Shown in pieces: positions 1 through 9,069 of a stretch of 37,311 nucleotides of DNA (within the stretch, counting starts at the first letter, position 1; each line of letters begins with the position of its first letter). The notes beneath the pieces were generated by a model that was not told the origin of the DNA, did not search any database, and worked only from the letters and a program-made list of their open reading frames with translations. Origin of the DNA: Chitinophagaceae bacterium (GTDB lineage Bacteria > Bacteroidota > Bacteroidia > Chitinophagales > Chitinophagaceae); contig JAEUVK010000021.1 in NCBI GenBank assembly GCA_016787135.1, positions 1 to 37,311 of the forward strand, given 5' to 3'. A program made the translations under genes and the position numbers.

Positions 1-482
1 TGGATAAAATGGTGGACCAGGTGACCGGTAAATTTACCAGGGCCATGTCATCAGCCGTAGTGGCAGCCAAGCCTATCTTCCTGAATTCGGTAAAAAATAT
101 GAGCATCAAAGATGCTGCAGGTATTTTGCTGACCGATAATACCCATGCAGCTACCGACTATTTCAAAACAGCGATGAGTCCGGAACTGATGACCGCTTTC
201 CGCCCGATCGTTGACAGCACTATTAAACTGGAAGGCGCCAACAAGGACTGGAGCAGTGTTGTAAATGTATATAACAAGATCCCTTTTATCAATAAACCGC
301 TTGAGCCCAGTCTGACCGACTTCATCGCCGCCCGTGCCATAGATGCCATGTTTGTCAGTGTAGCCAATGAAGAAGAGAATATCCGGAGCAAATTAGAATT
401 CCGGAAAACAGATATGATGAAGAAAGTATTTGGCTATGCCGAAGAAGAAATGAAAAGAAGGACGCAGCAGCCGAAACAGTAA
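1..482 (+). CDS. DUF4197 domain protein, 5' end outside window
   Basis: The reading frame is open from the first bases (first full codon at position 3) to a TAA at 480-482, so the true start lies upstream. About 160 C-terminal residues are visible. They match the DUF4197 family: a helical protein with conserved segments such as the ALLxNTHAATDYF-like stretch near the visible N-terminus and the FI-ARA-DAMF stretch in the second half. DUF4197 proteins are usually exported; the signal peptide would be in the missing part. The biochemical role of the family is unknown to me. The gene ends in a strong hairpin terminator, so it is the last gene of its transcript. Confidence 0.8.
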   Translation, partial: DKMVDQVTGKFTRAMSSAVVAAKPIFLNSVKNMSIKDAAGILLTDNTHAATDYFKTAMSPELMTAFRPIVDSTIKLEGANKDWSSVVNVYNKIPFINKPLEPSLTDFIAARAIDAMFVSVANEEENIRSKLEFRKTDMMKKVFGYAEEEMKRRTQQPKQ

Positions 483-516
483 GAGGTTCCAGAGTTCAAG
501 AGGTTTAAAGGGTCAG
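482..516. repeat. Degenerate 8-9 bp tandem repeat (AGAGGTTC-like)
   Basis: Directly after the DUF4197 stop codon, the units AGAGGTTCC, AGAGTTCA and AGAGGTTTA follow each other, then decay. The array runs into the 5' arm of the terminator hairpin, so repeat and terminator share sequence. It resembles the other short-period arrays in this window (1614-1677, 3232-3273, 20023-20070, 23201-23271) in period but not in sequence. Confidence 0.45.
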
Positions 517-546
517 ACGGCTCTTTAAGCCTCTTTTTATTTTTTA
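499..546 (+). terminator. Rho-independent terminator after DUF4197 gene
   Basis: The arms AGAGGTTTAAAG (499-510) and CTTTAAGCCTCT (523-534) pair over 12 positions with one G-U wobble and a 12-nt loop. A T-rich run to 546 follows. This is a typical intrinsic terminator on the plus strand. Confidence 0.8.
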
Positions 547-613
547 TCGCTGTAGACTACCGGCAAATACAGTCTTGTTTAAAATTTTTACGCATTCGAC
601 TCGTTATAGACAT

Positions 614-1297
614 ATGAGGACAATCATCATCTTAGTTTCACTTGCTTTGTTGTCATGTCAGTCTAAAATCAATACAACACAAAACACAAAAACCGACTTT
701 AAAATATACCCTTATATCCCGGATAGTTTGATTGCTCAATCGGAACCTCTGAAAGAGATGAAAAGATCAGCTGACTTTTTTAATCTTCCTGTTCTTTACA
801 AAGGAATAAATGATTCGCTGGAAATTAGGGTTTGGCCCTGGGAAGCCTTTGATTTTTTCAAAAAAGCCTTTGTTTTTGAACACGACGGCGTAAATTGGAA
901 AGGGGTATATTATTTTTCTTACACAATGCCCATATTTGATCAGGATGGGAAAATGATGACTTTTTTAGACGCAAAAAAAATTGGCGACAGTGTTTTTCTT
1001 GTAAAAGAGATCACACCGAAATGTGGATGGCAGAACTTTGCAGACAGCCTTGCTTATTATGAGATATTGACTTTGCCGACTCAATATGATATAAAAGGTT
1101 TCGAGCATAAGGCAATCATGGATGGGGATGCTGTAAGCTTCGAAATAGCAACCAGAACATCTTATCGAATACTTGGTTATGGCAATCCAAGTGTTTATAA
1201 ATATAGAGAGTGTAAAATGGTTACTGGATTTTTGAATATGCTTCAACAACAATTCAGTGAACAATTTAAATGGGAAGAGACGATTTTTTCAAAATAA
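614..1297 (+). CDS. Hypothetical lipoprotein (227 aa)
   Basis: I do not recognise this protein. The ATG at 614 is chosen over the in-frame TTG at 575 because it starts directly at a lipoprotein signal peptide: MRT, a hydrophobic run, then lipobox LLSC with Cys at residue 15. The mature part is soluble, rich in aromatic and acidic residues, with no membrane segment. It is probably lipidated and held at the periplasmic or outer-membrane face. Base composition is more A/T-rich than in the neighbouring housekeeping genes, which could point to accessory or recently acquired DNA. It stands alone between two terminators and converges on atpC. No function can be assigned. Confidence 0.7.
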   Translation: MRTIIILVSLALLSCQSKINTTQNTKTDFKIYPYIPDSLIAQSEPLKEMKRSADFFNLPVLYKGINDSLEIRVWPWEAFDFFKKAFVFEHDGVNWKGVYYFSYTMPIFDQDGKMMTFLDAKKIGDSVFLVKEITPKCGWQNFADSLAYYEILTLPTQYDIKGFEHKAIMDGDAVSFEIATRTSYRILGYGNPSVYKYRECKMVTGFLNMLQQQFSEQFKWEETIFSK

Positions 1298-1326
1298 AAA
1301 ACCCTCCCGATAACTCAGGAGGGTTT
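1289..1326 (-). terminator. Intrinsic terminator of atpD-atpC
   Basis: The arms AAACCCTCC (1299-1307) and GGAGGGTTT (1318-1326) form a perfect 9-bp stem with a 10-nt loop. Read leftward, the stem is followed by a T-rich run (TTTTTATTTT). It lies 20 bp beyond the atpC stop. It also sits immediately after the rightward lipoprotein stop at 1297, so it may act in both directions, but the U-tract favours the minus strand. Confidence 0.8.
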
Positions 1327-1346
1327 ACAAATACGTTATTCAATCA

Positions 1347-1604
1347 CTACTCTACTTCCTTCGCCCCTTCTACCAATACCGTCACTTTGTTATTGATCAC
1401 TTCCACAAACCCGCTCTGGATATCGAAGAAGGCAGTGTGGTTTTGCTTATCCTTTAAAACCTTTACCCGGCCGGCTTTCAATGCGCTAACTAACGGTGCA
1501 TGTTTGTCCAGCACTTCAAACGAACCGCTGATGCCCGGCATCTGCACGCCATACACTTCGCCGCTGTAGAGTTTTTTTTCAGGTGTTAATATCTCTAAAT
1601 TCAT
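1347..1604 (-). CDS. atpC: F1Fo ATP synthase subunit epsilon, short form
   Basis: This 85-residue protein matches the N-terminal beta-sandwich of F1 epsilon (MNLEILTPEKKLYSGEV, then a GxFEVLDKHAPLVSAL-type segment). The epsilon subunit sits on the central stalk with gamma and couples F1 to the Fo ring. The usual 130-140-residue protein carries a C-terminal two-helix domain that inhibits ATP hydrolysis. Here the reading frame ends after the sandwich, so that domain is absent. Short epsilon subunits are usual in Bacteroidota, so this is probably not a truncation. The gene is 74 bp downstream of atpD on the same strand and ends at a good terminator. The spacer to atpD is filled with an octamer repeat array. 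Confidence 0.95.
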   Translation of the reverse strand: MNLEILTPEKKLYSGEVYGVQMPGISGSFEVLDKHAPLVSALKAGRVKVLKDKQNHTAFFDIQSGFVEVINNKVTVLVEGAKEVE

Positions 1605-1613
1605 AATTAGTCA

Positions 1614-1677
1614 ATTTGGAGATTTGAAGATTTGGAGATGAACGCATTGTTATATTTCCAAATTGCCAAATCATCAC
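1614..1677. repeat. Eight-unit octamer array, arranged as inverted halves
   Basis: The spacer between atpD and atpC divides exactly into eight 8-bp units that all begin with AT. The first three are ATTTGGAG, ATTTGAAG and ATTTGGAG. Units six and seven are ATTTCCAA and ATTGCCAA, which are reverse complements of ATTTGG-type units. CAATTTGG (1612-1619) pairs perfectly with CCAAATTG (1658-1665), so the atpD-atpC mRNA can fold here. The array occupies nearly the whole intergenic space. Confidence 0.65.
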
Positions 1678-1678
1678 A

Positions 1679-3187
<1,509 letters not shown>

Positions 3188-3214
3188 TTATGTAGAAGGT
3201 TAGATTTCAGGCCG

Positions 3215-3222
3215 CAAAGGTA
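3215..3222 (-). promoter_or_regulatory. Predicted -7 box of atpD promoter (TACCTTTG)
   Basis: Read leftward, TACCTTTG matches the Bacteroidota housekeeping -7 consensus TAnnTTTG in full. It lies 36 nt before the atpD ATG, giving a predicted leader of about 30 nt. No clear TTG -33 element is seen at the usual distance. That position is occupied by the A-rich heptamer array. Confidence 0.55.
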
Positions 3223-3231
3223 AGGGGGCAG

Positions 3232-3273
3232 GAGTGAAATGAAAAATGTAAAATGAAGAATAAAAAAGTAGAA
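3232..3273. repeat. A-rich heptamer array (ATGAARA-like)
   Basis: Six consecutive 7-bp units: GAGTGAA, ATGAAAA, ATGTAAA, ATGAAGA, ATAAAAA and AGTAGAA. The phase is kept throughout. No inverted partner is visible nearby. The array lies immediately upstream of the atpD -7 box, in the region where RNA polymerase would contact DNA. Confidence 0.5.
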
Positions 3274-3513
3274 GATATGCTGTGGAAAACTGGTGTTATA
3301 CAGGGTTTTGAGGCCCGGTATTAGCTTGTTGCACACCTATCCGGGCAAAGTGGAAGTGCCACGTCCGTATCCCCGTCCGTTTATCAACAAAATGGCCGCG
3401 GGATTGAACAATTCACCTATCTTATAAAATATTTTATCGCTTCTGTCCGGAATGAGAACCTGCATTCGTCAATTATAGGAATCTGATTTACACAACTTAT
3501 TAAAACTACAATT
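3274..3513. other. Intergenic region between atpD and YCII gene
   Basis: No coding sequence is supported in this 240-bp remainder of the divergent spacer. It contains one perfect 14-bp A/T palindrome, ATAAAATATTTTAT (3424-3437), about 75 bp upstream of the YCII start. It could be an operator or simply A/T-rich. No convincing TAnnTTTG box was found for the rightward gene. That would fit transcription by an alternative sigma factor, such as the ECF42 protein encoded just downstream. Confidence 0.4.
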
Positions 3514-3858
3514 ATGGAAAAATTCATGTTTATTTTTCATGGCGGGCAGATCCCGACACAAAGCCCCGAGGAAATGCAGGCGCATATGGGCAAATGGATG
3601 GCCTGGATAGATAAGCTGGCCAAAACGGACCAGTATGTATCCGGAGAGCCTTTATTACCAGGTGGTAAATTGGTAAGCGGCAAAGGAGGTAAGACTGTTA
3701 CCGACGGGCCCTATACAGAAGGTAAAGAAGTAGTAGGCGGTTTCTTTATCATCAAAGCAAAGAATATGGATGAAGCAGTTGCTATTGCCAAAGATTGTCC
3801 TGATTATGACCTGGATGGCAGTGTACAGGTAAGGCAGGTGATGAAGATGGATATGTAA
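3514..3858 (+). CDS. YCII/DGPF domain protein, partner of ECF42 sigma factor
   Basis: This 114-residue ferredoxin-like-fold protein has the YCII (DGPF-type) signature: a central VTDGPYTEGKEVVGGFFII stretch, with DGPY in place of the eponymous DGPF. The N-terminus (FMFIFHGG) is the first beta strand. Proteins of this type are the standard genomic neighbours of ECF42 sigma factors. Their exact biochemical role is not established; related YciI proteins have been proposed as small enzymes with a His-Asp pair. Only 22 bp separate the stop from the sigma factor start, so the two are very probably co-transcribed. Confidence 0.88.
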   Translation: MEKFMFIFHGGQIPTQSPEEMQAHMGKWMAWIDKLAKTDQYVSGEPLLPGGKLVSGKGGKTVTDGPYTEGKEVVGGFFIIKAKNMDEAVAIAKDCPDYDLDGSVQVRQVMKMDM

Positions 3859-3880
3859 TCACAGTGTCTGAACGGGCGCA

Positions 3881-5143
3881 ATGAAATCCTTTGATAATAA
3901 TAATATCAATCAACTGGTAGATCATCTTTTCCGGCACGAATCGGGAAAGATGATCGCCGTTTTATCAAGACTGCTCGGGCTGCAGAATTTAGAAGTGGCG
4001 CATGACATTGTACAGGATACTTTGCTGCAGGCTATGAACAGCTGGAGTTTTGGAAAGATCCCTGATAACCCCCCTGCATGGTTGTATCGGGTCGCCCGGA
4101 ACAAAGCCATCGACTTTTTACGAAGAGAAAAAAAATTCAGGGAGATCAGCCCGCAATATGCATACCTGCTGCAATCAGAATATACCCTCACCCCCACCGT
4201 CAATCATTTATTTTTGGAAAACGAGATACAGGACAGCCAGTTAAGAATGATGTTTGCCTGCTGCCATCCCTCCATTCCTGAAGAGTCGCAGATCGCATTA
4301 ACATTGAAAACACTTTGCGGTCTAAGTGTCAATGAAATTGCCCGTGCTTTTTTAACGAATGACGAAACGATCAGTAAGAGAATTTACCGGGCAAAAGAGA
4401 AAATTAAGCTGGAAAAGATCGGACTGGAAGTGCCGCAGTCCGGTGAATTGCCCCGGCGGCTGGATGTCGTTTTGAAATCACTTTACCTTTTATTTAATGA
4501 AGGTTACAACTCCTCCCATCCTTCCCAGTTGATCCGTCAAGACCTGTGCAAAGAAGCGATACGGCTATGTCTGCTGATCACCCGGCAATCATTGACAGCT
4601 TATCCACGGGTCAAAGCCCTGCTATCTTTAATGTGTTTCCAGGCATCCCGGCTCAATGCAAGACTTGATGATAAAGGCAATATCATTTTATTAAAACACC
4701 AGGACCGTGGTAAATGGGACCTTTTTCTTATTCAAGAAGGGTTTACAAACCTGGAGGCAGCCGCCGAACCGTTCGAAGTATCCGCATATCATCTTGAAGC
4801 AGCAATCGCTTCTTTACATGCGGCTTCCTCTTCTTTTGAACATACTGACTGGAAAAGTATCTATCATTTATATGAAATGCTTTACCAGTTGCAGCCGAAC
4901 CCTATAGTGGCCATGAACAAAGCGATCGCTTCAGCATATGCTATCAGCAAACAAAAAGCTTTGGAAGAGTTACAACAGATAAAAGGCCTCGAGCAACATC
5001 ATTTATATTATGCTTCTATCGGGGAAATGTATTTTGACCTGGCGCAGAAAGAAAATGCCAGGAACTATTTTGAAAAAGCATTCCGGCTGACTCATTCACA
5101 AACCGAAAGACAACTACTGCTCGAAAAGATCTCCCTTTGCTGA
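3881..5143 (+). CDS. ECF42-type RNA polymerase sigma factor with C-terminal extension
   Basis: This 420-residue protein begins with sigma-70 region 2 (roughly residues 10-85, including the QDTLLQAMNSW and PAWLYRVARNKAIDFLRR segments) and region 4 (about 120-180, with a helix-turn-helix around GLSVNEIARAFLTNDETISKRIYRAKEKI). A long alpha-helical extension of about 230 residues follows, with TPR-like features near the C-terminus (EMYFDLAQKENARNYFEKAFRLTHS). This layout and the adjacent YCII/DGPF gene are diagnostic of group ECF42. In that group the extension, not an anti-sigma factor, is thought to control activity. No anti-sigma gene is present here. Its targets probably include the YCII gene. 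Confidence 0.92.
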   Translation: MKSFDNNNINQLVDHLFRHESGKMIAVLSRLLGLQNLEVAHDIVQDTLLQAMNSWSFGKIPDNPPAWLYRVARNKAIDFLRREKKFREISPQYAYLLQSEYTLTPTVNHLFLENEIQDSQLRMMFACCHPSIPEESQIALTLKTLCGLSVNEIARAFLTNDETISKRIYRAKEKIKLEKIGLEVPQSGELPRRLDVVLKSLYLLFNEGYNSSHPSQLIRQDLCKEAIRLCLLITRQSLTAYPRVKALLSLMCFQASRLNARLDDKGNIILLKHQDRGKWDLFLIQEGFTNLEAAAEPFEVSAYHLEAAIASLHAASSSFEHTDWKSIYHLYEMLYQLQPNPIVAMNKAIASAYAISKQKALEELQQIKGLEQHHLYYASIGEMYFDLAQKENARNYFEKAFRLTHSQTERQLLLEKISLC

Positions 5144-5169
5144 AACGTTCACTTTCCTATTTTTGCCCA

Positions 5170-6366
5170 ATGCAATTGACGGAAGTAAATGACAAAAAGA
5201 CCGCAAAAGAGTTTATCCGGGTAAATGTGGAGATCAATCAAAACGATCCGAACTATATCCGTCCGCTGGATAAAGATATCAATGCGGTCTTCGATCCAAA
5301 GATCAATAAAGCCTTTCGTTTTGGTGAAGCTGCCCGCTGGGTACTGAAAGATGGCAACGGCAAACTGATCGGGCGGATAGCAGCATTTGTCAATAAAAAA
5401 TATAAGACCAAAGGAGATGATGTACCGGTAGGCGGTACCGGCTTTTTTGATTGCATCAATGACCAGCAGGCGGCCGATATGTTATTTGATGTAGCCAAAC
5501 ACTGGCTGATGCAAAAAGGCATGGGTGCCATGGATGGCCCTATCAATTTCGGGGAAAGGGACCGCTGGTGGGGTTTGCTGGTAGAAGGATTTGAGCAGCC
5601 ACTTTATTGCATGAATTACAATCCTCCTTATTACCGTGATTTGTTTGAACATTATGGCTTCAAAATATTCTTTAACCAGTACTGCTATGCATTAAAAGCC
5701 AAAGACAGGTTGCAGGAAAAATTCTTTATCCGTCATGCCGAGTGTGCTAAAGACCCGAATTTCAGTTCAGCGCATATCAGGAAAAATCAACTGGAAAAAT
5801 TTGCTGCCGATTTTACCAAAGTATATAATAAAGCATGGGCAGGCCACGGTGGCCTGAAGGAACTGGATGAAAGAACAGTGTTGAAGATGTTTAAAACCAT
5901 GAAACCTGTCATGGATGAAAAGGTTAGCTGGTTTGTCTATTATAAAGGAGAACCGGTAGGCATCTGGCTTAATCTTCCGGACCTTAATCAATGGTTCAAG
6001 TACTTAAATGGTCAATTTGGCCTCTGGCATAAACTGAAATTCCTCTGGATCAAACTGACGAAGAAAAATAATAAATTCTCCGGGTTTGTTTTCGGCGTAG
6101 TGCCGGAGTTCCAGGGCAAAGGTGTCGACAGCTATATGATCGTCGAAGGCGCTGACCTGATCCAGGGTATGGACGTATATCATGGAAATACCCAGCCGGG
6201 AAAGCTCCTTTATGATTATTATGAACTGCAATGGATTGGGGAGTTCAATCCAAAAATGATCAATGTGGCTTTAAGTCTTGGCACTTACCAAAGCAGGCAC
6301 CTGATCACGTACCGGTATTTATTTGACAGAACGAAAGAATTCAGGCCGCACCCGGTCTTGCTTTAG
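5170..6366 (+). CDS. GNAT-fold acyltransferase-like protein, YghO-like family
   Basis: The protein has 398 residues from the ATG at 5170. An in-frame TTG at 5137 would overlap the sigma factor but adds residues unlike the family start (MQLTEVNDKKTAKEFIRV). It resembles the YghO-like family: the segments GFFDCINDQQAADMLFD, MDGPINFGERDRWWGLLVEGF and PPYYRDLFEHYGF are typical. The C-terminal half has a GNAT-like acyl-CoA binding region (FGVVPEFQGKGVDSYMI, about residues 305-325). No signal peptide is seen, so it should be cytoplasmic. The substrate is not known from sequence. A role in lipid N-acylation (for example ceramide formation, since many Bacteroidota make sphingolipids) is a hypothesis only. 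It converges on the next gene with a 1-bp gap between stop codons. Confidence 0.7.
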   Translation: MQLTEVNDKKTAKEFIRVNVEINQNDPNYIRPLDKDINAVFDPKINKAFRFGEAARWVLKDGNGKLIGRIAAFVNKKYKTKGDDVPVGGTGFFDCINDQQAADMLFDVAKHWLMQKGMGAMDGPINFGERDRWWGLLVEGFEQPLYCMNYNPPYYRDLFEHYGFKIFFNQYCYALKAKDRLQEKFFIRHAECAKDPNFSSAHIRKNQLEKFAADFTKVYNKAWAGHGGLKELDERTVLKMFKTMKPVMDEKVSWFVYYKGEPVGIWLNLPDLNQWFKYLNGQFGLWHKLKFLWIKLTKKNNKFSGFVFGVVPEFQGKGVDSYMIVEGADLIQGMDVYHGNTQPGKLLYDYYELQWIGEFNPKMINVALSLGTYQSRHLITYRYLFDRTKEFRPHPVLL

Positions 6367-6367
6367 A

Positions 6368-7108
6368 TCACAAGCCAACGCCTGCCTGTACCATCACATA
6401 ATTGACCGGCGCTCTTCCAATGGAATATTGCAGGGTATTACCACTATAGACAAGCGAGTTCCTGACAACATATTTAATATCACTACCCCAGTTATAGGAG
6501 AGTCTCAGGGTAAACATGCCATCATCCTTATGTCTTTTCTTTCCAAAAGAACAGCCGACAGCTACTCCTTTATTGAACCCGGCACTGCCGTAGCTATCAA
6601 TGTCAAACGCAGGTATCCCTAATGCGGATTCTATCGCATTCAGATTCTCTTTGGTATTTGACAAATAAAAGTTACCTCCTGCAAGAATTTCAATAAATGG
6701 CCGGACCGGGGCCGGTGTTGAAGGGAGTAAACGAACGAGGGCATTAGCCTGTAATATACCGTAGCTGGTCTTATAATCACCTCCATAGCCATTGATGTTA
6801 ACATTGCTGAGAAAACGTCCATAATACGTATAACCGATCTCACCCCCAATGCGCAGAGGGCTGTTTCGTTTATTGCGCCCCCAGGTAAATGGGTTCGTCA
6901 ATATGGCAACGCCGCCGCCAAAACCAATATTACCCATGTTATTTCTGATGGCCGCCTGCATCTCTTTAGAGGGTATCCCCACCTGGAAGGCCAACAAGCC
7001 ATTGACGGTCTCGGCATCTTTTGAACGGCTATCTTTTTCCTGCGTAAAAGATATAAGCGGGTAAAGAAAGCAGGAGATAAGCAATGGAGTAATAAGCTTG
7101 CTTTTCAT
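6368..7108 (-). CDS. Predicted outer-membrane beta-barrel protein (246 aa)
   Basis: The ATG at 7108 is preferred over 7177 because it starts a clean signal peptide (MKSKLITPLLISCFLYPLISFTQ, cleavage after about residue 22). The mature part alternates short hydrophobic strands and glycine/aromatic-rich turns (IGFGGGVAIL, IGGEIGYTYYGRF, FTLRLSYNWGSD) and ends in a strand, MVQAGVGL. This is the pattern of a small 8-10-strand outer-membrane barrel. No catalytic motif is visible. It is divergent from dnaX and convergent with the YghO-like gene. Function is unknown. Confidence 0.72.
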   Translation of the reverse strand: MKSKLITPLLISCFLYPLISFTQEKDSRSKDAETVNGLLAFQVGIPSKEMQAAIRNNMGNIGFGGGVAILTNPFTWGRNKRNSPLRIGGEIGYTYYGRFLSNVNINGYGGDYKTSYGILQANALVRLLPSTPAPVRPFIEILAGGNFYLSNTKENLNAIESALGIPAFDIDSYGSAGFNKGVAVGCSFGKKRHKDDGMFTLRLSYNWGSDIKYVVRNSLVYSGNTLQYSIGRAPVNYVMVQAGVGL

Positions 7109-7187
7109 GTTCGGTTCAGGTTTATCGGTCCACTGAAGGTAGCCAGAATAGTTATAAACATTACTGACATTTCTCATTTTAACAAAA

Positions 7188-7217
7188 TTGGGGGTTGCTG
7201 ATTATTGGCTAAATTCG
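7188..7217 (+). promoter_or_regulatory. Predicted dnaX promoter (TTG, 19 nt, TAAATTCG)
   Basis: TTG at 7188-7190 and TAAATTCG at 7210-7217 are 19 nt apart, the usual Bacteroidota -33/-7 spacing. The -7 box differs from TAnnTTTG at one position (TTCG for TTTG). The same TTCG variant appears before pdhC and the M1 peptidase. The dnaX ATG is 12 nt further on, so the leader would be very short. Confidence 0.5.
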
Positions 7218-7229
7218 CCACCCGGGATT

Positions 7230-9017
7230 ATGGATAAATTCATCGTTTCAGCCAGGAAATACAGACCTCAGCTGTTCAACACTGTTGTAGGGCAATCGCA
7301 TATCACTACTACGTTAAAAAATGCGATCAAAAATGACCAGTTGGCACATGCATTCTTGTTTTGCGGCCCAAGAGGCGTAGGCAAAACGACCTGCGCCCGG
7401 ATACTCGCCAAGACCATCAACTGCGAGAGCAAAACAAAAGAAGGTGAAGCCTGTAACAAATGTAATTCCTGTGTCTCTTTCAACGAAGGCACTTCACTTA
7501 ATATTCATGAACTGGATGCCGCCAGTAACAACTCAGTAGATGATATAAGAACATTAGTAGAGCAGGTCCGTTTTGCACCACAGGCAGGTAAATACAAAGT
7601 GTATATCATAGACGAGGTGCACATGCTCAGTTCATCAGCTTTCAATGCATTCTTAAAAACCCTGGAAGAACCTCCCCCCTATGCCATTTTTATTTTAGCT
7701 ACCACAGAAAAACATAAGATACTTCCGACCATCCTGAGTCGTTGCCAGATATTCGATTTTAAGCGCATCACCACCAATGATACAGTAGAGCACCTGCAGG
7801 AAATTTGTGAAAAAGAAGAAATAAAAGCAGAAAAAGCTGCCCTGCATGTTATTGCCCAGAAAAGTGAAGGCTGTATGCGTGATGCCCTCAGCATCATGGA
7901 TAAGATCGTCAGCTTTACCAACGGCGAACTTACCTATACTAATACGTTGGAACACCTGAACATACTCGATGCAGATTATTATTTCAAACTGCTCGACAGT
8001 ATGCTGAAGCAGGACCTCTCCGGCGCCATGCTTTTGTATGATGATATTAACCGGAAAGGTTTTGAAGGCGACCTTGTGGTAAATGGTTTTGCAGAGTTCA
8101 TCCGCAACCTGCTTGTATGCAAAGATGAAAAAGCTGCCGGCCTGCTGGAAGTAGTAGAAAGCTTTAAAGACAAATATGTAAGCACGGCAAAGAGTGTGTC
8201 TGCCGCTGTTCTTATCAGCGCTTTGAATATTCTTAATGAAACGGAAATAAATTACAAGGCGGCCCGCAATAAACGATTGCATGTGGAACTGGCGCTGATC
8301 AAACTCTGTTACCTGCAGCAGGCTATTGAACTTAGTGCTGAAGGAGCCGGGATCAGTAAAAAAAAACTAGTTGAGACGGCCAAACCGGTTGCTTTCAGAC
8401 AGATCACTCCTCTGGAAGTCAGAAGTGACAGGTCAGAAGTACACATTAAGAAGAATAAAGAGAAGCTTATTATCGAAACCAGCGGGATCGGGGCCATAAA
8501 AGTAGCTGAAGAAAAGCCAGTGTACAGTCACCCGGCATCATCAAATCCCGAAAAAACGTCTTCAGGCAAAATATCTGCATTAGACAAGATCCGCAAACAG
8601 TATAAAAGCAATGGATCCGCTTCCAATGGTAATACAAACCATCCGTTAAAAGAAGATGAACTCAGGAAAGCATGGGACGAATATGTAGAGAAGCTGAAAG
8701 AGACCCGGAACCCGGCAGCGCAGCCATTTGAAATGGCCCGGTTGCATATCAAAGATGACAATACATTTGAAGCGATCACCGCCAACAATATCGAACAAAA
8801 GTTCCTGGAACAGGAACGTAATAAACTCTTTTCTTTTCTCCAGGAAAAACTACAGAACCGCTTATTGCAATTCAATGTATCCGTAGAAGAAAAAACTGAT
8901 TCACGACCAAAGATAGAAGCGCCGCTTTCGTCCCGTGACCAGTTGCAGAAGATGATGGAGCAATACCCCATAGTAAAAGAATTGAAGGACCGGTTGAAGC
9001 TTGACCTGGATTGGTAA
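7230..9017 (+). CDS. dnaX: DNA polymerase III subunit gamma/tau
   Basis: The 595-residue protein is the clamp-loader ATPase of the replicative polymerase. The AAA+ domain shows Walker A GPRGVGKT (46-53), a zinc module with Cys 65, 75, 78 and 81, Walker B with DEVH (128-131), and the SRC sensor region (LSRCQIFDFKR). A clamp-loader collar domain follows to about 370. A variable linker rich in Lys and Ser and a C-terminal tau-like region containing KEDELRKAWDEYVEKLKE follow. The ATG at 7230 is chosen over 7188 because MDKFIVSARKYRPQ is the normal family start and the earlier codons overlap the promoter. No obvious slippery A-run for gamma formation stood out beyond an AAAAAAA-type stretch near 8357. 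Confidence 0.96.
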   Translation: MDKFIVSARKYRPQLFNTVVGQSHITTTLKNAIKNDQLAHAFLFCGPRGVGKTTCARILAKTINCESKTKEGEACNKCNSCVSFNEGTSLNIHELDAASNNSVDDIRTLVEQVRFAPQAGKYKVYIIDEVHMLSSSAFNAFLKTLEEPPPYAIFILATTEKHKILPTILSRCQIFDFKRITTNDTVEHLQEICEKEEIKAEKAALHVIAQKSEGCMRDALSIMDKIVSFTNGELTYTNTLEHLNILDADYYFKLLDSMLKQDLSGAMLLYDDINRKGFEGDLVVNGFAEFIRNLLVCKDEKAAGLLEVVESFKDKYVSTAKSVSAAVLISALNILNETEINYKAARNKRLHVELALIKLCYLQQAIELSAEGAGISKKKLVETAKPVAFRQITPLEVRSDRSEVHIKKNKEKLIIETSGIGAIKVAEEKPVYSHPASSNPEKTSSGKISALDKIRKQYKSNGSASNGNTNHPLKEDELRKAWDEYVEKLKETRNPAAQPFEMARLHIKDDNTFEAITANNIEQKFLEQERNKLFSFLQEKLQNRLLQFNVSVEEKTDSRPKIEAPLSSRDQLQKMMEQYPIVKELKDRLKLDLDW

Positions 9018-9069
9018 GATCGCAGAGGCCGTGCAACGTTCTTTTAAGGCCTGTTGTCAGCATGGTATT

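Noticed and set aside
5137..5169. TTG start overlapping the sigma factor stop
   Set aside because: The extra 11 residues do not fit the YghO-like family start; ATG 5170 does.
7695..8282. 195-codon frame opposite dnaX, with others at 8528-8971 and 7268-7492
   Set aside because: Antisense shadows of dnaX with Phe/Ser-rich, non-protein-like composition.
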